Below are positions 42,116 to 52,499 of a DNA stretch of 64,000 nt, piece by piece (within the stretch, counting starts at the first letter, position 1; the number at the start of each line of letters is the position of its first letter). Origin of the DNA: Prorocentrum cordatum. Lineage: Eukaryota > Sar > Dinophyceae > Prorocentrales > Prorocentraceae. The DNA is taken from the NCBI GenBank assembly GCA_963575745.1, contig CAUYUJ010021693.1, positions 237,768 through 301,767 of the forward strand. The letters run 5' to 3'. The position numbers were made by a program, and so were the translations under genes. The notes beneath the pieces were generated by a model, which saw only the letters and a program-made list of their open reading frames with translations, was not told the origin of the DNA and did not search any database.

Positions 42116-43150
42116 ATATGCATATCCAGCTCCCACGAAACGTGCGAGGGGTGTGCCGAATTGGTGGCGGGGACGTGCTAGACACCGCCACGGGGGTCTT
42201 CGGTGAAGCTCCCGATGGGGCCACGAAACGGGTGAGGAGTGTGCCGAATGGGTGGCGGGGACGCATGTGGACACCGCCATTGGGGCCTTCGATGGAGCTC
42301 CCTATGGGGGCACGAAACGTGTGAGGGGTATGCCGACATGAGTGGCGGGAAAAGCGTGTGGACACCGCCATTGGGGCCTTCGGTGGAATTCTCTATGGGG
42401 CCACAAAACGCTTGAGGGGTGTGCCGAAATGTGTGGCGGGGGCGCCTGTGGGCACCGCCACTGGGGCGTTCGGCGTTCGGTGGAATTCTCGATGGGACCA
42501 CGAAGCGTGTGAGGGGTGTGCCGAATGAGTGGCGGGGGCGCATGTGGACACCGCCACGGCGGAATTCCTTAGGGGGCCACGAACAGGTGAGGAGTGTGAC
42601 GAATGGGTGGCGGGGACGCATATGGACGCCGCCATTGGGGCCTTCGATGGAGCTCCCTATGGGGGCACGAAACGGAAACGTGTGAGGGGTATGCCGACAT
42701 GAGTGGCGGGAAAAGCGTGTGGACACCGCCATTGGGGCCTTCGGTGGAATTCTCTATGGGGCCACAAAACGTTTGAGGGGTGCGCTGAAATGGGTGGCGG
42801 GGACGCCTGTGGGCACCGCCACTGGGGCGTTCGGTGGAATTCTATGTGAGGCCACGAAACGGGTGAGGGGTGTGCCGAATGGGTGGCGGGGACGCATGTG
42901 GGCACCGCCATTGGGGCCTTCGATGGAGCTCCCTATGGGAACACGGAACGTGTGAGGGGTATGCCGACATGAAAGGCGGGAACGCGTGTGGACACCGCCA
43001 TTGGGACATCCGGTGGAGCTCCCCAAATGGCCACGAAACATGTGAGGGGTGTGCCGACATGAATGGCGGGGACGCATGTGGACACCGCCATTGGGGCCTT
43101 CGGTAGAGCCCCCTATGGGACCACGAAGCGTGTGAGGGGTGTGCCAACAT
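42116..43150 (+). repeat. satellite array D
   Basis: About 11 plus-strand monomers of 88-91 bp (CACGAAAC anchors 42134, 42222, 42311, 42402). Each has GGGACGCATGTGGACACCGC, TTGGGGCCTTCG, TGGAGCTCCCTATGGGG and GTGTGAGGGGT(A/G)TGCCGA. Within D a block of about 350-360 bp is duplicated (42250-42400 resembles 42610-42760). No complete leader is seen. Confidence 0.93.
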
Positions 43151-43200
43151 GGGAGAGAGGAGGTGGAGAAGGGAGGGAGGGTGCAGCGGGAAGAGCACGC
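43151..43200 (+). repeat. purine-rich tail of element D
   Basis: GGAGAGAGGAGGTGGAGAAG then GGAGGGAGGG follows directly after the last GTGTGCCAACAT monomer edge. Confidence 0.8.
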
Positions 43201-43790
43201 GGGGCGCGCAATTCCACACCAACACCACAGGATGGTCAGGAAAAACAGGGGCGCGCGGGAGCGCGCGCAGGGGCTGCAGCAAGAGTGGATAGCCAAAGCG
43301 GTAGGAGCAGCGTGCACCCAGGGGCTCCGATTGCCCATGAACCCCTCGAGGCTGCCAGGGCCAACCCCTGCTCAATCCACCACTCAAGACCACGCCAAGG
43401 TCGGGGCAAAATCGGACCAGGGTAAATCAGAAATATCTGAGATCCGGTGGTTCTGGAGGATGTATCGGACGCCGCGGCCGTTCCAGAGCGCTCCAGAACG
43501 CTGCGCCACTGAACGCTCTGGAACGGATCTTCGCGGTCCAAGCCCCGCCTGACACCTTGCGCCTCCCCCCAGAGGATCGGCTCGGACGAGAGGGGAGGAG
43601 TAGCACAAGGGGCGGTTCACGAATCAGCTTCTAGGCGCCTCCAGACGCCCCAGGCGCCATTGCATCGAGGAAAGCAACCTGCGGCGGGGCCGAAGTCGGC
43701 TGCATGCAGCAGGTTTGCCCCCCCCCCCCCATTTCCCAATGCCGACCCTCGTTGGGGGCGCGCACCATGGAGTGGCACGAGGGGGGGCCA
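43201..43790. other. spacer with a strong hairpin
   Basis: No gene supported. CCGTTCCAGAGCG (43478-43490) and CGCTCTGGAACGG (43514-43526) form a perfect 13-bp stem with a 23-nt loop that contains a third partial copy (TCCAGAACGCT). Confidence 0.6.
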
Positions 43791-43794
43791 TCTA

Positions 43795-44225
43795 ACAAGG
43801 CGCGGGGCTTCTAAGAGAAGGCTTCTCAGAAGCCGCAAGGGCTTCTGAGAAGCCGCCTGCCTTCTGAGGAGCCCCCCCCCACCCTCTTCCCCGTCGAGCC
43901 GCCCCATTGCGCACGCCGCCAACCTCTTCGTCCGACCCGATCTGCATCATCCACCTCTTCCGCCTTCACTGAGAGGGAGGGGGGTAGGGGGGAACATGGG
44001 GGGGAACCAGCTCAGGGGGCTAAACATCGAGCGGTACACTGCCGATCGACAAGTGCACGAGTGCGTGTAAAAGCTTCCCAGAAACCGGGAGGGCTTCTGA
44101 GAAGCCGCCTGCCTGCTTGGAAGGCCCCTCCCCACCCCCCTGACGGCCGCCCCCATCGCGCCGACCCCTTGCGCGCGCCGCCAACCCCTCCGTCCGCTCC
44201 GACCTGGAAATTACCCACCCCTTCC
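43795..44225. repeat. ~260-bp direct tandem duplication
   Basis: 43795-43975 resembles 44060-44225: both contain GGGCTTCTGAGAAGCCGCCT, C-runs, CGCC(C)CCAT and CGCGCCGCCAACC. The near-palindrome GGCTTCT-N-AGAAGCC occurs at 43820-43834, 43840-43854 and 44092-44106. Confidence 0.75.
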
Positions 44226-45784
44226 TAGACGAACGCGTTCAGCTACTCGCAGAGTAATCACTCGCAAATGGCCTGGATCCGCCGCGGGGGATTTACGACC
44301 CATTACAGATCGGAAGACATGTTTTTCTGACGTTTGCGAGTAGGCACTGCCAGACCACCCCAACAAAACCACCCCAACCCAACTCGAAGACTCGAATTCC
44401 GGGGTTGGGGGGTACGGGTTCCATGTGTGTTTTTTCAATGTTCCCCGCCCCCCCCGCCCTCCTGGAGGCCTTCGGGTTGAGTTGGGGCGGGGTGGTGGGT
44501 GGTGGCTTTGCGAGAAGCAGAACAGGCGCTCGGTGACTCTCGATGATCATCAGAACGTGTGTCAGCGCCAACGTGTTTAAACCATCGAGGCCGAGGCCCT
44601 TCGATACGACGCAGGCGATGTGATGTTCTACTGGCTGGGCTAAACGGGATAAACACACCCTGTGACGACACGCGTCCTCAGGATCATCGAGACTTCCGCC
44701 GCCCCGCGAGGGCGGGGGAGCTGTCCGCCCGCCGGTGGGCCGGCGCGGGCGGGCACGTCTCGCGGGCGCCCTCGTCGCCGCTCGCGTGGCTCTCGGGCCA
44801 CAGCTCGGGACTCCAGCGGCCGCTCGGGAGGACCCGGACACCCCAGGGCTCGGGGGAAAAGGCACCGATCCCACGACCTTCCCCTGTTATTTTGTTCAAC
44901 CCCGTCCAGCTCTCGCTGGATCATTGAGTTCATGTTCGGAAAGGTGGTGGGAGCCATGCTCCGAGCAGTACGTCGGCACCTCTGTCAGCGCTCGTTCAGC
45001 ATTGGGGAGCTCCCGCCTCCCACGAGGAGGTGCCAGGGGCCTGTCGAAATCCCACTACCTTCCCCTGTTGTCCCCTTTTTCGGACCTCCTGGGAGGCCCT
45101 CGTCACCACGGCTGGCTTCGCCTCGGAATTCCAGCCAGGCCAGAACGTACCCCCGGAGAGGTCCGGAAGTAGCGGTATCGGTACCTTTCGGTTTCCTCCA
45201 CGGACGCCTCTCGGCGAGACGCCGATGCTGCAGCGTATCGCGAGGCAGGCAAACTCCCTGGAACCGACGAAAGCGTCCAGAAACTTCCCCCCCCCTCTGC
45301 TGGCGCAGCGGGGGGCCGCCGAGCACCTTCTTCGCCGCTCTCGGTCCGCGGCCTCAAGTAGCCCTCGAAGCCCGAGACCTCCACGAATCTGCCCTCCAGG
45401 GGGTGCGGGGGGGCGTCGAAGGGCTGCAGGTCCATGGGGGGCCGCGGCGCTGCAGGGGCCTGGCCGCTGGCAGCGAACCGAGAGATCGGACCAGATCGAT
45501 AAATCGGAGCGGATCGATGGACCGATGAATCGGTGTTCGCCGGCGTGGGCTCAAACAGGAAGTTACTGCAGTGTGGAGGTGGACCCAGACCCCCTACATA
45601 CCCCAAACCCTAGGCACCCAGAGGCTCCCAAGAAGCCTGCCCAAACTGACGCCGAGGAAGAGGAAGACAAATCAGCAACAACTACACGTTGGCATATGCT
45701 GGAACGTGTAAGCCAGCACATACGACATTGGAAGCCGCACGTATCCTTTTCCGCGGGGTCGGGCGGAATAAAATATGTGGTGTA
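44226..45784. other. no supported gene
   Basis: GC-rich unique sequence with overlapping open frames on both strands (for example 44662-45528) and no motifs. GATCGGA-type words cluster at 45480-45530. ACCTTCCCCTGTT repeats at 44876 and 45057. Confidence 0.4.
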
Positions 45785-45965
45785 TGTAGAGCACGTTGTG
45801 TAAGATATGTGGTGTGAGCTCAGTGATGTAAGCTGTGCCCCGTAAGCTATGTGATGTGAAATGCGATATGTGTGTGGCGTGAGCCCTGCTGTGTAAACTA
45901 TGAGGCGTGAGCTACGCGGTGTGAGCCATGCTGTGCAAGCTGTGCGGTGCGAGGTATGCGCTCAC
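45785..45965. repeat. GTGAGCTATG short degenerate repeat
   Basis: Degenerate GTAAGCTATG/GTGAGCTACG phrases every 10-20 bp. Confidence 0.75.
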
Positions 45966-46345
45966 GAGGCCCCACAGGCGGGCGCCCACAGGCGGGCACC
46001 GGGCGAAACCCCGGCGGACACACCCCGCGGCATGGGGCGCCCACGTCAGCACACGTGGCGAACACGACCGGGCACCGAGCGAAGCCGCGGCGGCCTCACC
46101 CAGGGCACGGTGCGCCCACGAGAGCCCACGAAGCGCCCACGGGCGCGCACCGGGCGACATCTCGGCAGACCCACCCATGGCCCGGGGCGCCAGCGAGCGA
46201 ACGCGACAGCCCACGAGACGCTCACGGCCGGGTACCAAAGGAACCCTCGTCGGACCCACCCAGGGCTCGCGGCCCCCAGGAGGCATCCACGAGCTGGACA
46301 CCGGGCGAAACCTCGGCGGGCCCACTCAAGACATGAGGCGCCCAC
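45960..46345 (+). repeat. ~75-bp minisatellite (GCGCCCACG family)
   Basis: Five degenerate units with GGGCACCGGGCGAAACC, CGGCGGACCCACCCAGGG and GCGCCCACGAG. CACCG anchors at about 45997, 46073, 46148, 46233 and 46299. Confidence 0.8.
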
Positions 46346-46477
46346 AAGTGCCGCTGGGCGGGAGCGTGAAAAATCCTCCCTGGACCCTCCAAATTGCACA
46401 GGAAACAAAGTGATAACTCCTACGTGCAAGCACTATTTTGGGAAAGTCTACAAATCAAATCGGACGGGTACATATGA

Positions 46478-46632
46478 GAGAGCGTGATCCACCGCTGCTC
46501 TACTGTGGAAAATTCCCCTCCCTCTTCCGCTGGAATTCGGACCCCCCCCCTCCCCATCGGAAATACCCCTCCTGCTGGAATCCCCCCGCCCCCCCCTTCC
46601 CCCGCCCCCCCCACCTAACCCCTGCCCCCCCC
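46478..46632 (+). repeat. C-rich dispersed element, copy 3 (short)
   Basis: GCGTGATCCACCGCTGCTCT, ACTGTGGAAAATTCCCC, then C-runs, like 21,490-21,640. No minisatellite part. It abuts the YR retrotransposon. Confidence 0.85.
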
Positions 46633-46652
46633 CAGAGATCCCCCCGCAGGCC
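46633..46652 (-). repeat. YR element repeat B2 (outer)
   Basis: 20 bp, CAGAGATCCCCCCGCAGGCC on plus, identical to B1 at 46870-46889. It lies 41 bp outside A2, so the outer junction has gained or changed sequence. Confidence 0.65.
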
Positions 46653-46693
46653 GTGCGGGCGCATTCGGCGAGGCGCCAGGGTGGGGGGGCGGG

Positions 46694-46866
46694 CCAACAA
46701 ATGCTGAAGGCCCCCCAGGCCTTGATCCGAAGGCTCGCGTGCCCAACAATCCCCACGCTCACATCCACATGCTACTCCTTCCATTATATTTCCCCTTTCA
46801 CTTCGTGCACCGAGGCCAGACTCGGACCCTGTTTTCCGACACGTGCAACAAGTTGCCGCGCGATGA
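46694..46866 (-). repeat. YR element terminal repeat A2
   Basis: 173 bp in direct orientation with A1 at 52311-52483. Shared segments include GCTGAAGGCCCCCCAGGCCT and GACTCGGACCCTGTTTTCCG. No gaps are needed to align the two. Confidence 0.88.
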
Positions 46867-46869
46867 AAG

Positions 46870-46889
46870 CAGAGATCCCCCCGCAGGCC
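46870..46889 (-). repeat. YR element repeat B1 (inner)
   Basis: Exact 20-bp copy of B2 lying 3 bp inside A2. No copy is seen next to A1, as expected of the split-repeat layout. Confidence 0.65.
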
Positions 46890-47057
46890 TGGGGGGCTGC
46901 CGCCGGGCACGCCCGCGCAGGCAGGGGGGGGCATTAATGACAGGACTGGCGCCGACGATGGGGAGCTGCCTGACGCTCGCGCCCTGAGGCCCAGCAAATC
47001 CCCAACGTGGCGCCCTACGCAACATCCTCCTCGCTGTCGCTGTGGTCCCACTATGAG

Positions 47058-48080
47058 CTAAGCGCAAGCGCCGGTCTCCAGTTCATGGGGCTTCATGTAA
47101 GCCATGAGACCCGCCGACCTCCAGCCGCCTGCTGCCACCATTTCCCACAAGTGGCAACCGTGCGAAGCCATATCTTGCGCCGCGCCCCTACGGAACGCGC
47201 GGGTACCTGTCGGGCGCCCTGTCGCAGCCATGGCGTGCGCCCTTGCTTCCTTCAAAAACGTGGAATACCCGCAAGAGACGACGCGGTCTCGGACAGCTCG
47301 GCGAGCACGCTCGACAGCGCCCGCGAGCCGAAGCACGGCGCACACGCGCCGCCCCTGCGCGTCGCATGTACACGCCCGACGCAGAGTCACAGGGTCAACG
47401 CTGTTCTTGCGCGAGGCAAGGGTCACCGCCGCCTCCTGCCCATGGAAAATCACGCCCGAATGCTTGCCCCCACGGCGCGTTCCGCGTCGTGGCGGGACGA
47501 ACTCCGCTCCAGCGCGAAAAAAAGAAAACCTCTCGCATTGGCAAACGCTTCTCCAACCTCGACCTTTCCATCGGCATCCGCTCGCGTGATCTTTTCGCGG
47601 ACGTCATTCCCGCGGAGAGCAGGGCGGGCGACGCGCCCCGCGACCTCGCGCTCGGCGCCCTTGATCACCAGCGGCGCGCCGCCGCCCCACCGCGCATTGG
47701 GCGCGACAAAAAATTGGCGCGTCCAACGGAGATGCTGGAGATGCTTGCCGAGCGCGGGCCCATGGGGCACAAAAGCTGCAAGCGCTCGCGCGCTGTCAAC
47801 TGCAACTGGATAGCGGACCATGCGAAAGCATTCGCAAAATTCACCCCGCGCCAGCAAAGCACTTTGCACATATGTCCAGGAACCTTTGATCTTTTCTAAC
47901 GCCTGGCGGCGTGAGCCCCCCTTTAAAAGCAATTCCTGGACCCCAGACGCCCGCGCGCCAGCTTGGGCCCCCTGCAGCGCCGCAAGTCTCTGGCGCGGGG
48001 CGCCCGTGCTCGGGGAAACCGCAGGAAACAGAAAAAACGCTCGGCGAAAGTTGGCCTCCTCCGCAAATGGCACCTAGAGG
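47058..48080 (-). pseudogene. YR element tyrosine recombinase (broken)
   Basis: The C-terminal piece (frame 47058-47453) has RACTC, CAVLRLA, then GTRAFRRGAAQDM (FRRGAA at 47179-47196) and AGGWRSAGLMAYM (47091-47132). These match the box II Arg, the His/Trp position (Trp here) and the nucleophilic Tyr of tyrosine recombinases. The usual box II His three residues before the Arg is Arg here, a one-base change from His. The N-terminal piece (frame 47450-48073) has TYVQSALLARGEF, then KHLQHLRWTRQFF, like the helical core-binding domain. The two pieces lie in different frames. In a live element this enzyme would integrate a circular DNA copy without target duplication. Confidence 0.72.
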
Positions 48081-49050
48081 CTTCGTCAAAGTTATCGAGG
48101 AAACAATGTGCCACGTCAAAAGCTGTGGAATGTTGCGAGACAACTTGAATCCATGGTTGGCCATCCACTGGCTTTGGCCGCAACGGCGAAACAAGTTTGC
48201 TTTCGCGAGGCGTAGCGCGCCCGTCCGCTGAACCTCCGGGCGGCCGGCGCCTAGAAGTGAGTTGCCTGACGCCGGGCCAGCGCTGGCCGACGCCAGCGCC
48301 CCATGCGGGGGCGCGTGCGCCACCCCTTGGGCAGCGGCCCCGCCACGGCAGCCGGCGCGCTGGCACCGCTGGGCCTCGTGGAGGCGCCCCGGGGGAGTCC
48401 GCGCGGCGCAGCCCTGCCGGGCGCGTCGGCCGCGACCACCCGGCCGCGGCTGGGGCCCCCGCGGGCGCCGAGAGGCTGCTCGAACCACGCCGCGCGGCGC
48501 AAGTGGGAAACTCATCTGCGCTACGCCACCCATGCCTCACGGCAGCGATCTTCAATCAAAAAGGCCCCCGGGAGAAACAATGCCTTTGGCGAGGCACGCC
48601 CCGGCACATTCACGAGGAGAGCCCGGCTGCATTGCGCGTGCCTGCGCGCGCCAAACCCACGGAAAACGCCCTGCCGTCGCATGAGTTCCGTTCTCTCCAG
48701 CGTGGCGGCGCGAATCTTCATGGCAACAGGTTCGTCGTGGCCCTTCCCGCGCACGCACGCGCGCGCGCGCGAGCCGCCCGCGAGACCCGCGCAAACGCGC
48801 GCGCGCGAGACACGCATGACACGCGACGACCACCAAAGCACGCACAGTGCCTCCCGACATCGAGGAATGGATGGGGGCAAGGACAGGAGGGGGGGCAGGA
48901 GGGGGGGCGGGGCGCAGAAGCGGGGGGGGGGGGGGGGGCAGGAGCGAGGAAGCAGGGGGGGCGCGACGGGGGAGCACAGCAGAAACAATTATGAGGAAAC
49001 AAGGGGAAGGACATGTTCTCTCTGCTTCCGGCCGGAGTCGCGCCCAGCCT
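48081..49050. other. GC-rich gap between recombinase and RNase H
   Basis: No domain is recognised. GCGC words and a G-run (48918-48940) dominate, with open frames on both strands that overlap completely. It may contain decayed element sequence. Confidence 0.4.
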
Positions 49051-49054
49051 GTCC

Positions 49055-49700
49055 CTAGTCTCGGCCGCTCGATGGCTCGGCGTCCGCTGGCAACCCAGCG
49101 CCCGACGCGACCGCGGCCCAGGCAGTCCGCGGGGTTGGCCGCCGAAGGAACGCGCGCGATCTCGACGAGAGCGCGCGCCCTCGACGCAGCAAAAGCCAGC
49201 GCGATTCCGCGATCGCGTTTAAATCTGGGCGGCGAGGCCATCCTGAAATCATCGTGTTCAATGCTGACGCGTTGTCTATAGAACACAAAATTCGCTTTCT
49301 GGTAAAACCGTTGGACCGCGTGTTCCAGGCGCCAGTTGTGGCCAACAACTCGTATGCATTGATGTGCGTCTCCGTTTCTCATGGATGTGTCTCCACCCGT
49401 GCGGGGCCGTGCCCGCGGCGCATTCGCGCCGCTCGTCTTGGCCCCAAATCGCAACGACTCCGACGCCTGTGGCGCCGTCGGCGCCCGCGTGCACGACTGC
49501 GCCAAAACGAGAGGGCTGCAATTCCCGCGCGCGGGCCTGACAGACCGGCGAGGATGCGAGCGCCGCCGCCCGCCACTGTAGGCAAAACCGCAGCCGGCGC
49601 GTCGCCGCCCAACTTTCCCCCGAAGCGGTCCGCCGCCGGTGTGAAAGGCGAGCGCGCGCGCGCCCGACGCGCCAAAAGCCGCGACGGCAAGCAAAGTTGA
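49055..49700 (-). pseudogene. YR element RNase H (broken)
   Basis: AVVHAGADGATGVGVV (about 49455-49505) fits the first strand with its Asp. SIDNASAL (49259-49285) fits the Asp-Asn box, followed by RRPDLNAIAES. In another frame RVPSAANPAD (49118-49152) fits the C-terminal box that ends such RNase H domains. Order and spacing match those after DIRS-type RTs. The frame changes between the second and third boxes. Confidence 0.7.
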
Positions 49701-50800
49701 ACCTGCCAGCCAGTTTCGCGGCCACTGCTGGCGAGAGCACGTTGTGAGCGAGCGCCCGCGCGACATCTTCGCTCCTGGACGTAGCCTTGTCTTCGATCAG
49801 GGGCAGGGCGACGCTGTCGACCGACGCAGTCACGCGGCAATCGAGCAAGGGGATGGAGCGCGACGCGCCCGCTGATTTTTTGGCGTCGAGATCCCAGCCC
49901 AGAAGATTCACAAGCTCACGAAACATGGAAGAATCATCGACGCAAAAGAAAAGCACCATGCATAACGACCGTGTTGCAATTTGCTTTGATGGCCTGCGCG
50001 CAGCGCCGCCAACCATGCACCGCCCCCATCGCACCAATGGGTTGCGTGAGCAACTCTGAAACTCGCCGCGCATCGGCGTCGGCGTCGCAGACGAGGCGCC
50101 ACATCAGCCACGCCTGGCTGCGCGTCGGGCAGACCGTTTTGAAAAGCGCCAACAACATCGCATGTCCTTATTTTCGCGCTGCCCGCCCCCTGCAGAAGCG
50201 ACAAACTAGCACGCGTGAAATGATCGTGCGAATCGTAAAAAAACGCCCCCACGTGCAAAGGCGAAGCTATTCACATAATTTTCAACGGAATTGTCAACGA
50301 TGCGGACCTTAAGGCGCCCTTCCCGCGCCTCCTGCACGCCGACACGTTCAGCCAACAACGCGTTGTGGAGGTCCACTGCCGGCAATGGCAGCGCGGGGCC
50401 CACTTTCCCGACTTGGAGTTCCTGCTTGTGTGTCTCCAAGACTTCGCGCGCGAAAGGCCCGGGCGCTGCTTTCGCCAGCGCGCGCTGGTTGACGGCCCAG
50501 CAACGCTGCTGGAGGTCATCCAAACGCGGCACCTCGCCCAGCACGGGCCGGCCGTGGACCAACCGAGGGCGCCGGCACTCACGCCCTATCCCGCCTGCGC
50601 GCGCAAGTCCAGAAGCAGGGGGGCCACGCCTCAAATCAACCAACAAATCGCGGTCATCGTGTTCAGCTGCGCGCAACATCTCCCGAAGCAACGGAACGTG
50701 CAACTTGCCGAGCGCAGGTGCAAGTTTCCGTGGCAAGTCTGCTTTCCACGCGGAACGCTCGCCATCCAACGCCGAAGCCCTTCTGCGCCAAAATTGCACG
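49701..50800 (-). pseudogene. YR element reverse transcriptase (broken)
   Basis: Minus strand: HVPLLREML with DDRDLLVDLRRG (about 50650-50705), KVRIVDNS (50281-50310), motif A as DVVGAF (50139-50161, new frame), GAMGAVHGWRRCAQAI, motif C as FFCVDDSS (VDD at 49933-49941, new frame), LLGWDLDAKKS, and LSPAVAAKLAGRFNFACRRG before RNase H. The K-R-VD-S and LSP-AAKL-GR-FA pattern is that of DIRS-like RT/RNase H proteins (family knowledge). Motif C keeps both Asp residues. At least two frameshifts break the protein. Confidence 0.75.
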
Positions 50801-51403
50801 CATTCCCCCCCCCCCCCTCTTGGGAAACGCGCGCCGGATCGAGGGTGGTCTCTGGGGTTTGCTTACAAAGTTGGCGCGGTAGCTCTGGCAAGGTCTGCCG
50901 CGTGCGCGGAACAAAACAAGCATGAACGATGTGATCCTCTGGGCAAGCGCGCGCGCAAACGCGGGCGTCAGCCAATCCGACATCATATGAATGGGGCCCC
51001 TGCCCGGGGCAAGACGCGGCGCCCCCCTTCGGAGACCGCCGCGGCGACCTGGAAGAAGCGGGAGCGCCGCGCGGAACGGGTCGTTGCAGGGGAGTGGATT
51101 GGCGCGCGCGCGGCTGATGCGAACGACAGGCGCAACCAGGCCCACTGCATTCTTTGACGCACAGCCCTCCTGGCGGGCAGGGAAGCGAGGCTGAGGGAGG
51201 GGGAAGGGGGAGGAGGAAGGCGGAGGACAACGGGCGAGGAGGGCCGCGCGGCGCACCCTCGCGAGCCGCGTGCGCGGGCAACTTTGATGACCTGCTTTTA
51301 CCTCCCCATGTGGGGAACATGAGATGGAATCATTCGCAAGACGAGCACTGCGTGCCATGCGCGCAACGGGGCCCTGGGCGCGTGCGCGCGCAAGGTCCCC
51401 CTC
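50801..51403. other. GC-rich gap between gag-like region and RT
   Basis: No domain recognised. Long overlapping frames on both strands reflect composition; C-run at 50807-50819. Confidence 0.4.
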
Positions 51404-52213
51404 TCACCGCTTGCGCGGCCAGGCGTTGGCGTAGCCGACGGCGGGGGTCGACGGGGCCGGCCGCGGCGGCGGCGGCGGGGGCGCCGCCCCCCGGCCGAAG
51501 GCTCCCTTGCCGCCGCGCGGGAGGTAGCTGGCGGGCCCGTACCTGGCTGACCCAGGGTTTCCGCACTGCTGCTGCGGCTGCTGGTGGTGCGGAAGCTGGC
51601 CCGTGCCCTTGGTGCGCGAGCACAGGTCCTTCACTTCGTTCTTGACGTGTGAATCCATGCGCTCCAACGCAGTCTCTGGGTCCACCTGGCGGTCCCGGCT
51701 GTCGATGCGGGTCCCAGGCTTGATCCATGCTTGCCGATCATATTCGTAAGCGACAAGCACGGACGACTCTTGCGAGACCCGACAGCAATCCGAAAAGCGG
51801 CGAAGGAACCGCTCGATGGACACCGATTCCTGGTTGACCGTCGCCTGCAGAGCAAGCTGGGCTAAGGCACGAGACCAATAGCAACTTGCAAAGTGAGCAG
51901 AGGATGCGAAAGTAGACCCTTCTGGGGCTGCCGCAAGATCGTGTCTGTGGCCCTCCACGTCGGCTCAAATTCCTTGTGGAGCTAGCTCTCCGCTGGGCCA
52001 CGGAAGCTTCTTACGATCCGCATTGCGCCGTCCTTTGCGGATCATCGCCTGCGACACAGACGATTTGGGCATGTGTTCAAACGGACGGCCCTCGAGGCCG
52101 TAACGCCTCAATGCCCCGCAGACGTCAATCGACGTGCCCTGGTGATCACCAGAATCTGACGATGACGGCGAATTCTCACGCTTAGACTTAGCACGCCTTG
52201 CGACTGCTCGCAT
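51404..52213 (-). pseudogene. YR element gag-like protein with one internal stop
   Basis: Two minus-strand frames in the same phase, 51965-52213 (82 codons, basic, with SPSSSDSGD) and 51404-51958 (184 codons), are separated by one TGA at 51965-51967. The second has a helical part (VSIERFLRRFSDC, ALERMDSHVKNEVKDL), then a Gln/Pro/Gly/Arg-rich tail. The position, just inside A1 and upstream of RT, is where gag lies. No zinc knuckle is visible, so identity rests on position and composition. Confidence 0.55.
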
Positions 52214-52310
52214 TGCCTTGACCGATTATTTCTCGAAGTCGCCCCGAGCGGCGCGGGGGCAGGCCCCAGCGCCGGAGAGCTTTTCAACGAGGCCCGGCAT
52301 GCACCCCCAA

Positions 52311-52483
52311 CCAACACATGCTGAAGGCCCCCCAGGCCTTGACCCGAAGGCTCGCGTGCCCAACAATCCCCACCCTCCCATCCACATGCTACTCCTTTCA
52401 TTCTATCTCCCCTCTCACTTCGTGACCCAAGGCCTGACTCGGACCCTGTTTTCCGACGCGTGCAACAAGCTGCCGTGCGATGA
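52311..52483 (-). repeat. YR element terminal repeat A1
   Basis: Direct 173-bp copy of A2. On the minus strand this is the 5' end of the element. The C-rich minisatellite element begins about 20 bp outside it. Confidence 0.88.
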
Positions 52484-52499
52484 GAAACGGGGCCGGGAA

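Larger units (their letters stand above)
46633..52483 (-). mobile_element. decayed YR retrotransposon (DIRS/PAT-like)
   Basis: Minus strand, 5' to 3': terminal repeat A1 (52311-52483), gag-like frame, GC-rich gap, reverse transcriptase, RNase H, GC-rich gap, tyrosine recombinase, B1 (46870-46889), A2 (46694-46866), B2 (46633-46652). A tyrosine recombinase in place of a DDE integrase, together with RT and RNase H, defines DIRS-order elements, and A1 ... B1-A2-B2 split direct repeats are those of PAT/Ngaro-type members (family knowledge). A1 and A2 are 173 bp each and differ at about 15 sites by eye (~91%). Stops, frameshifts and a changed catalytic residue mean it is dead. Total about 5.85 kb. 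Confidence 0.78.

Noticed and set aside
44662-45528. 288-codon plus frame
   Set aside because: Arg/Pro/Ser composition as expected from GC-rich sequence, opposed by long minus frames. No motif recognised.
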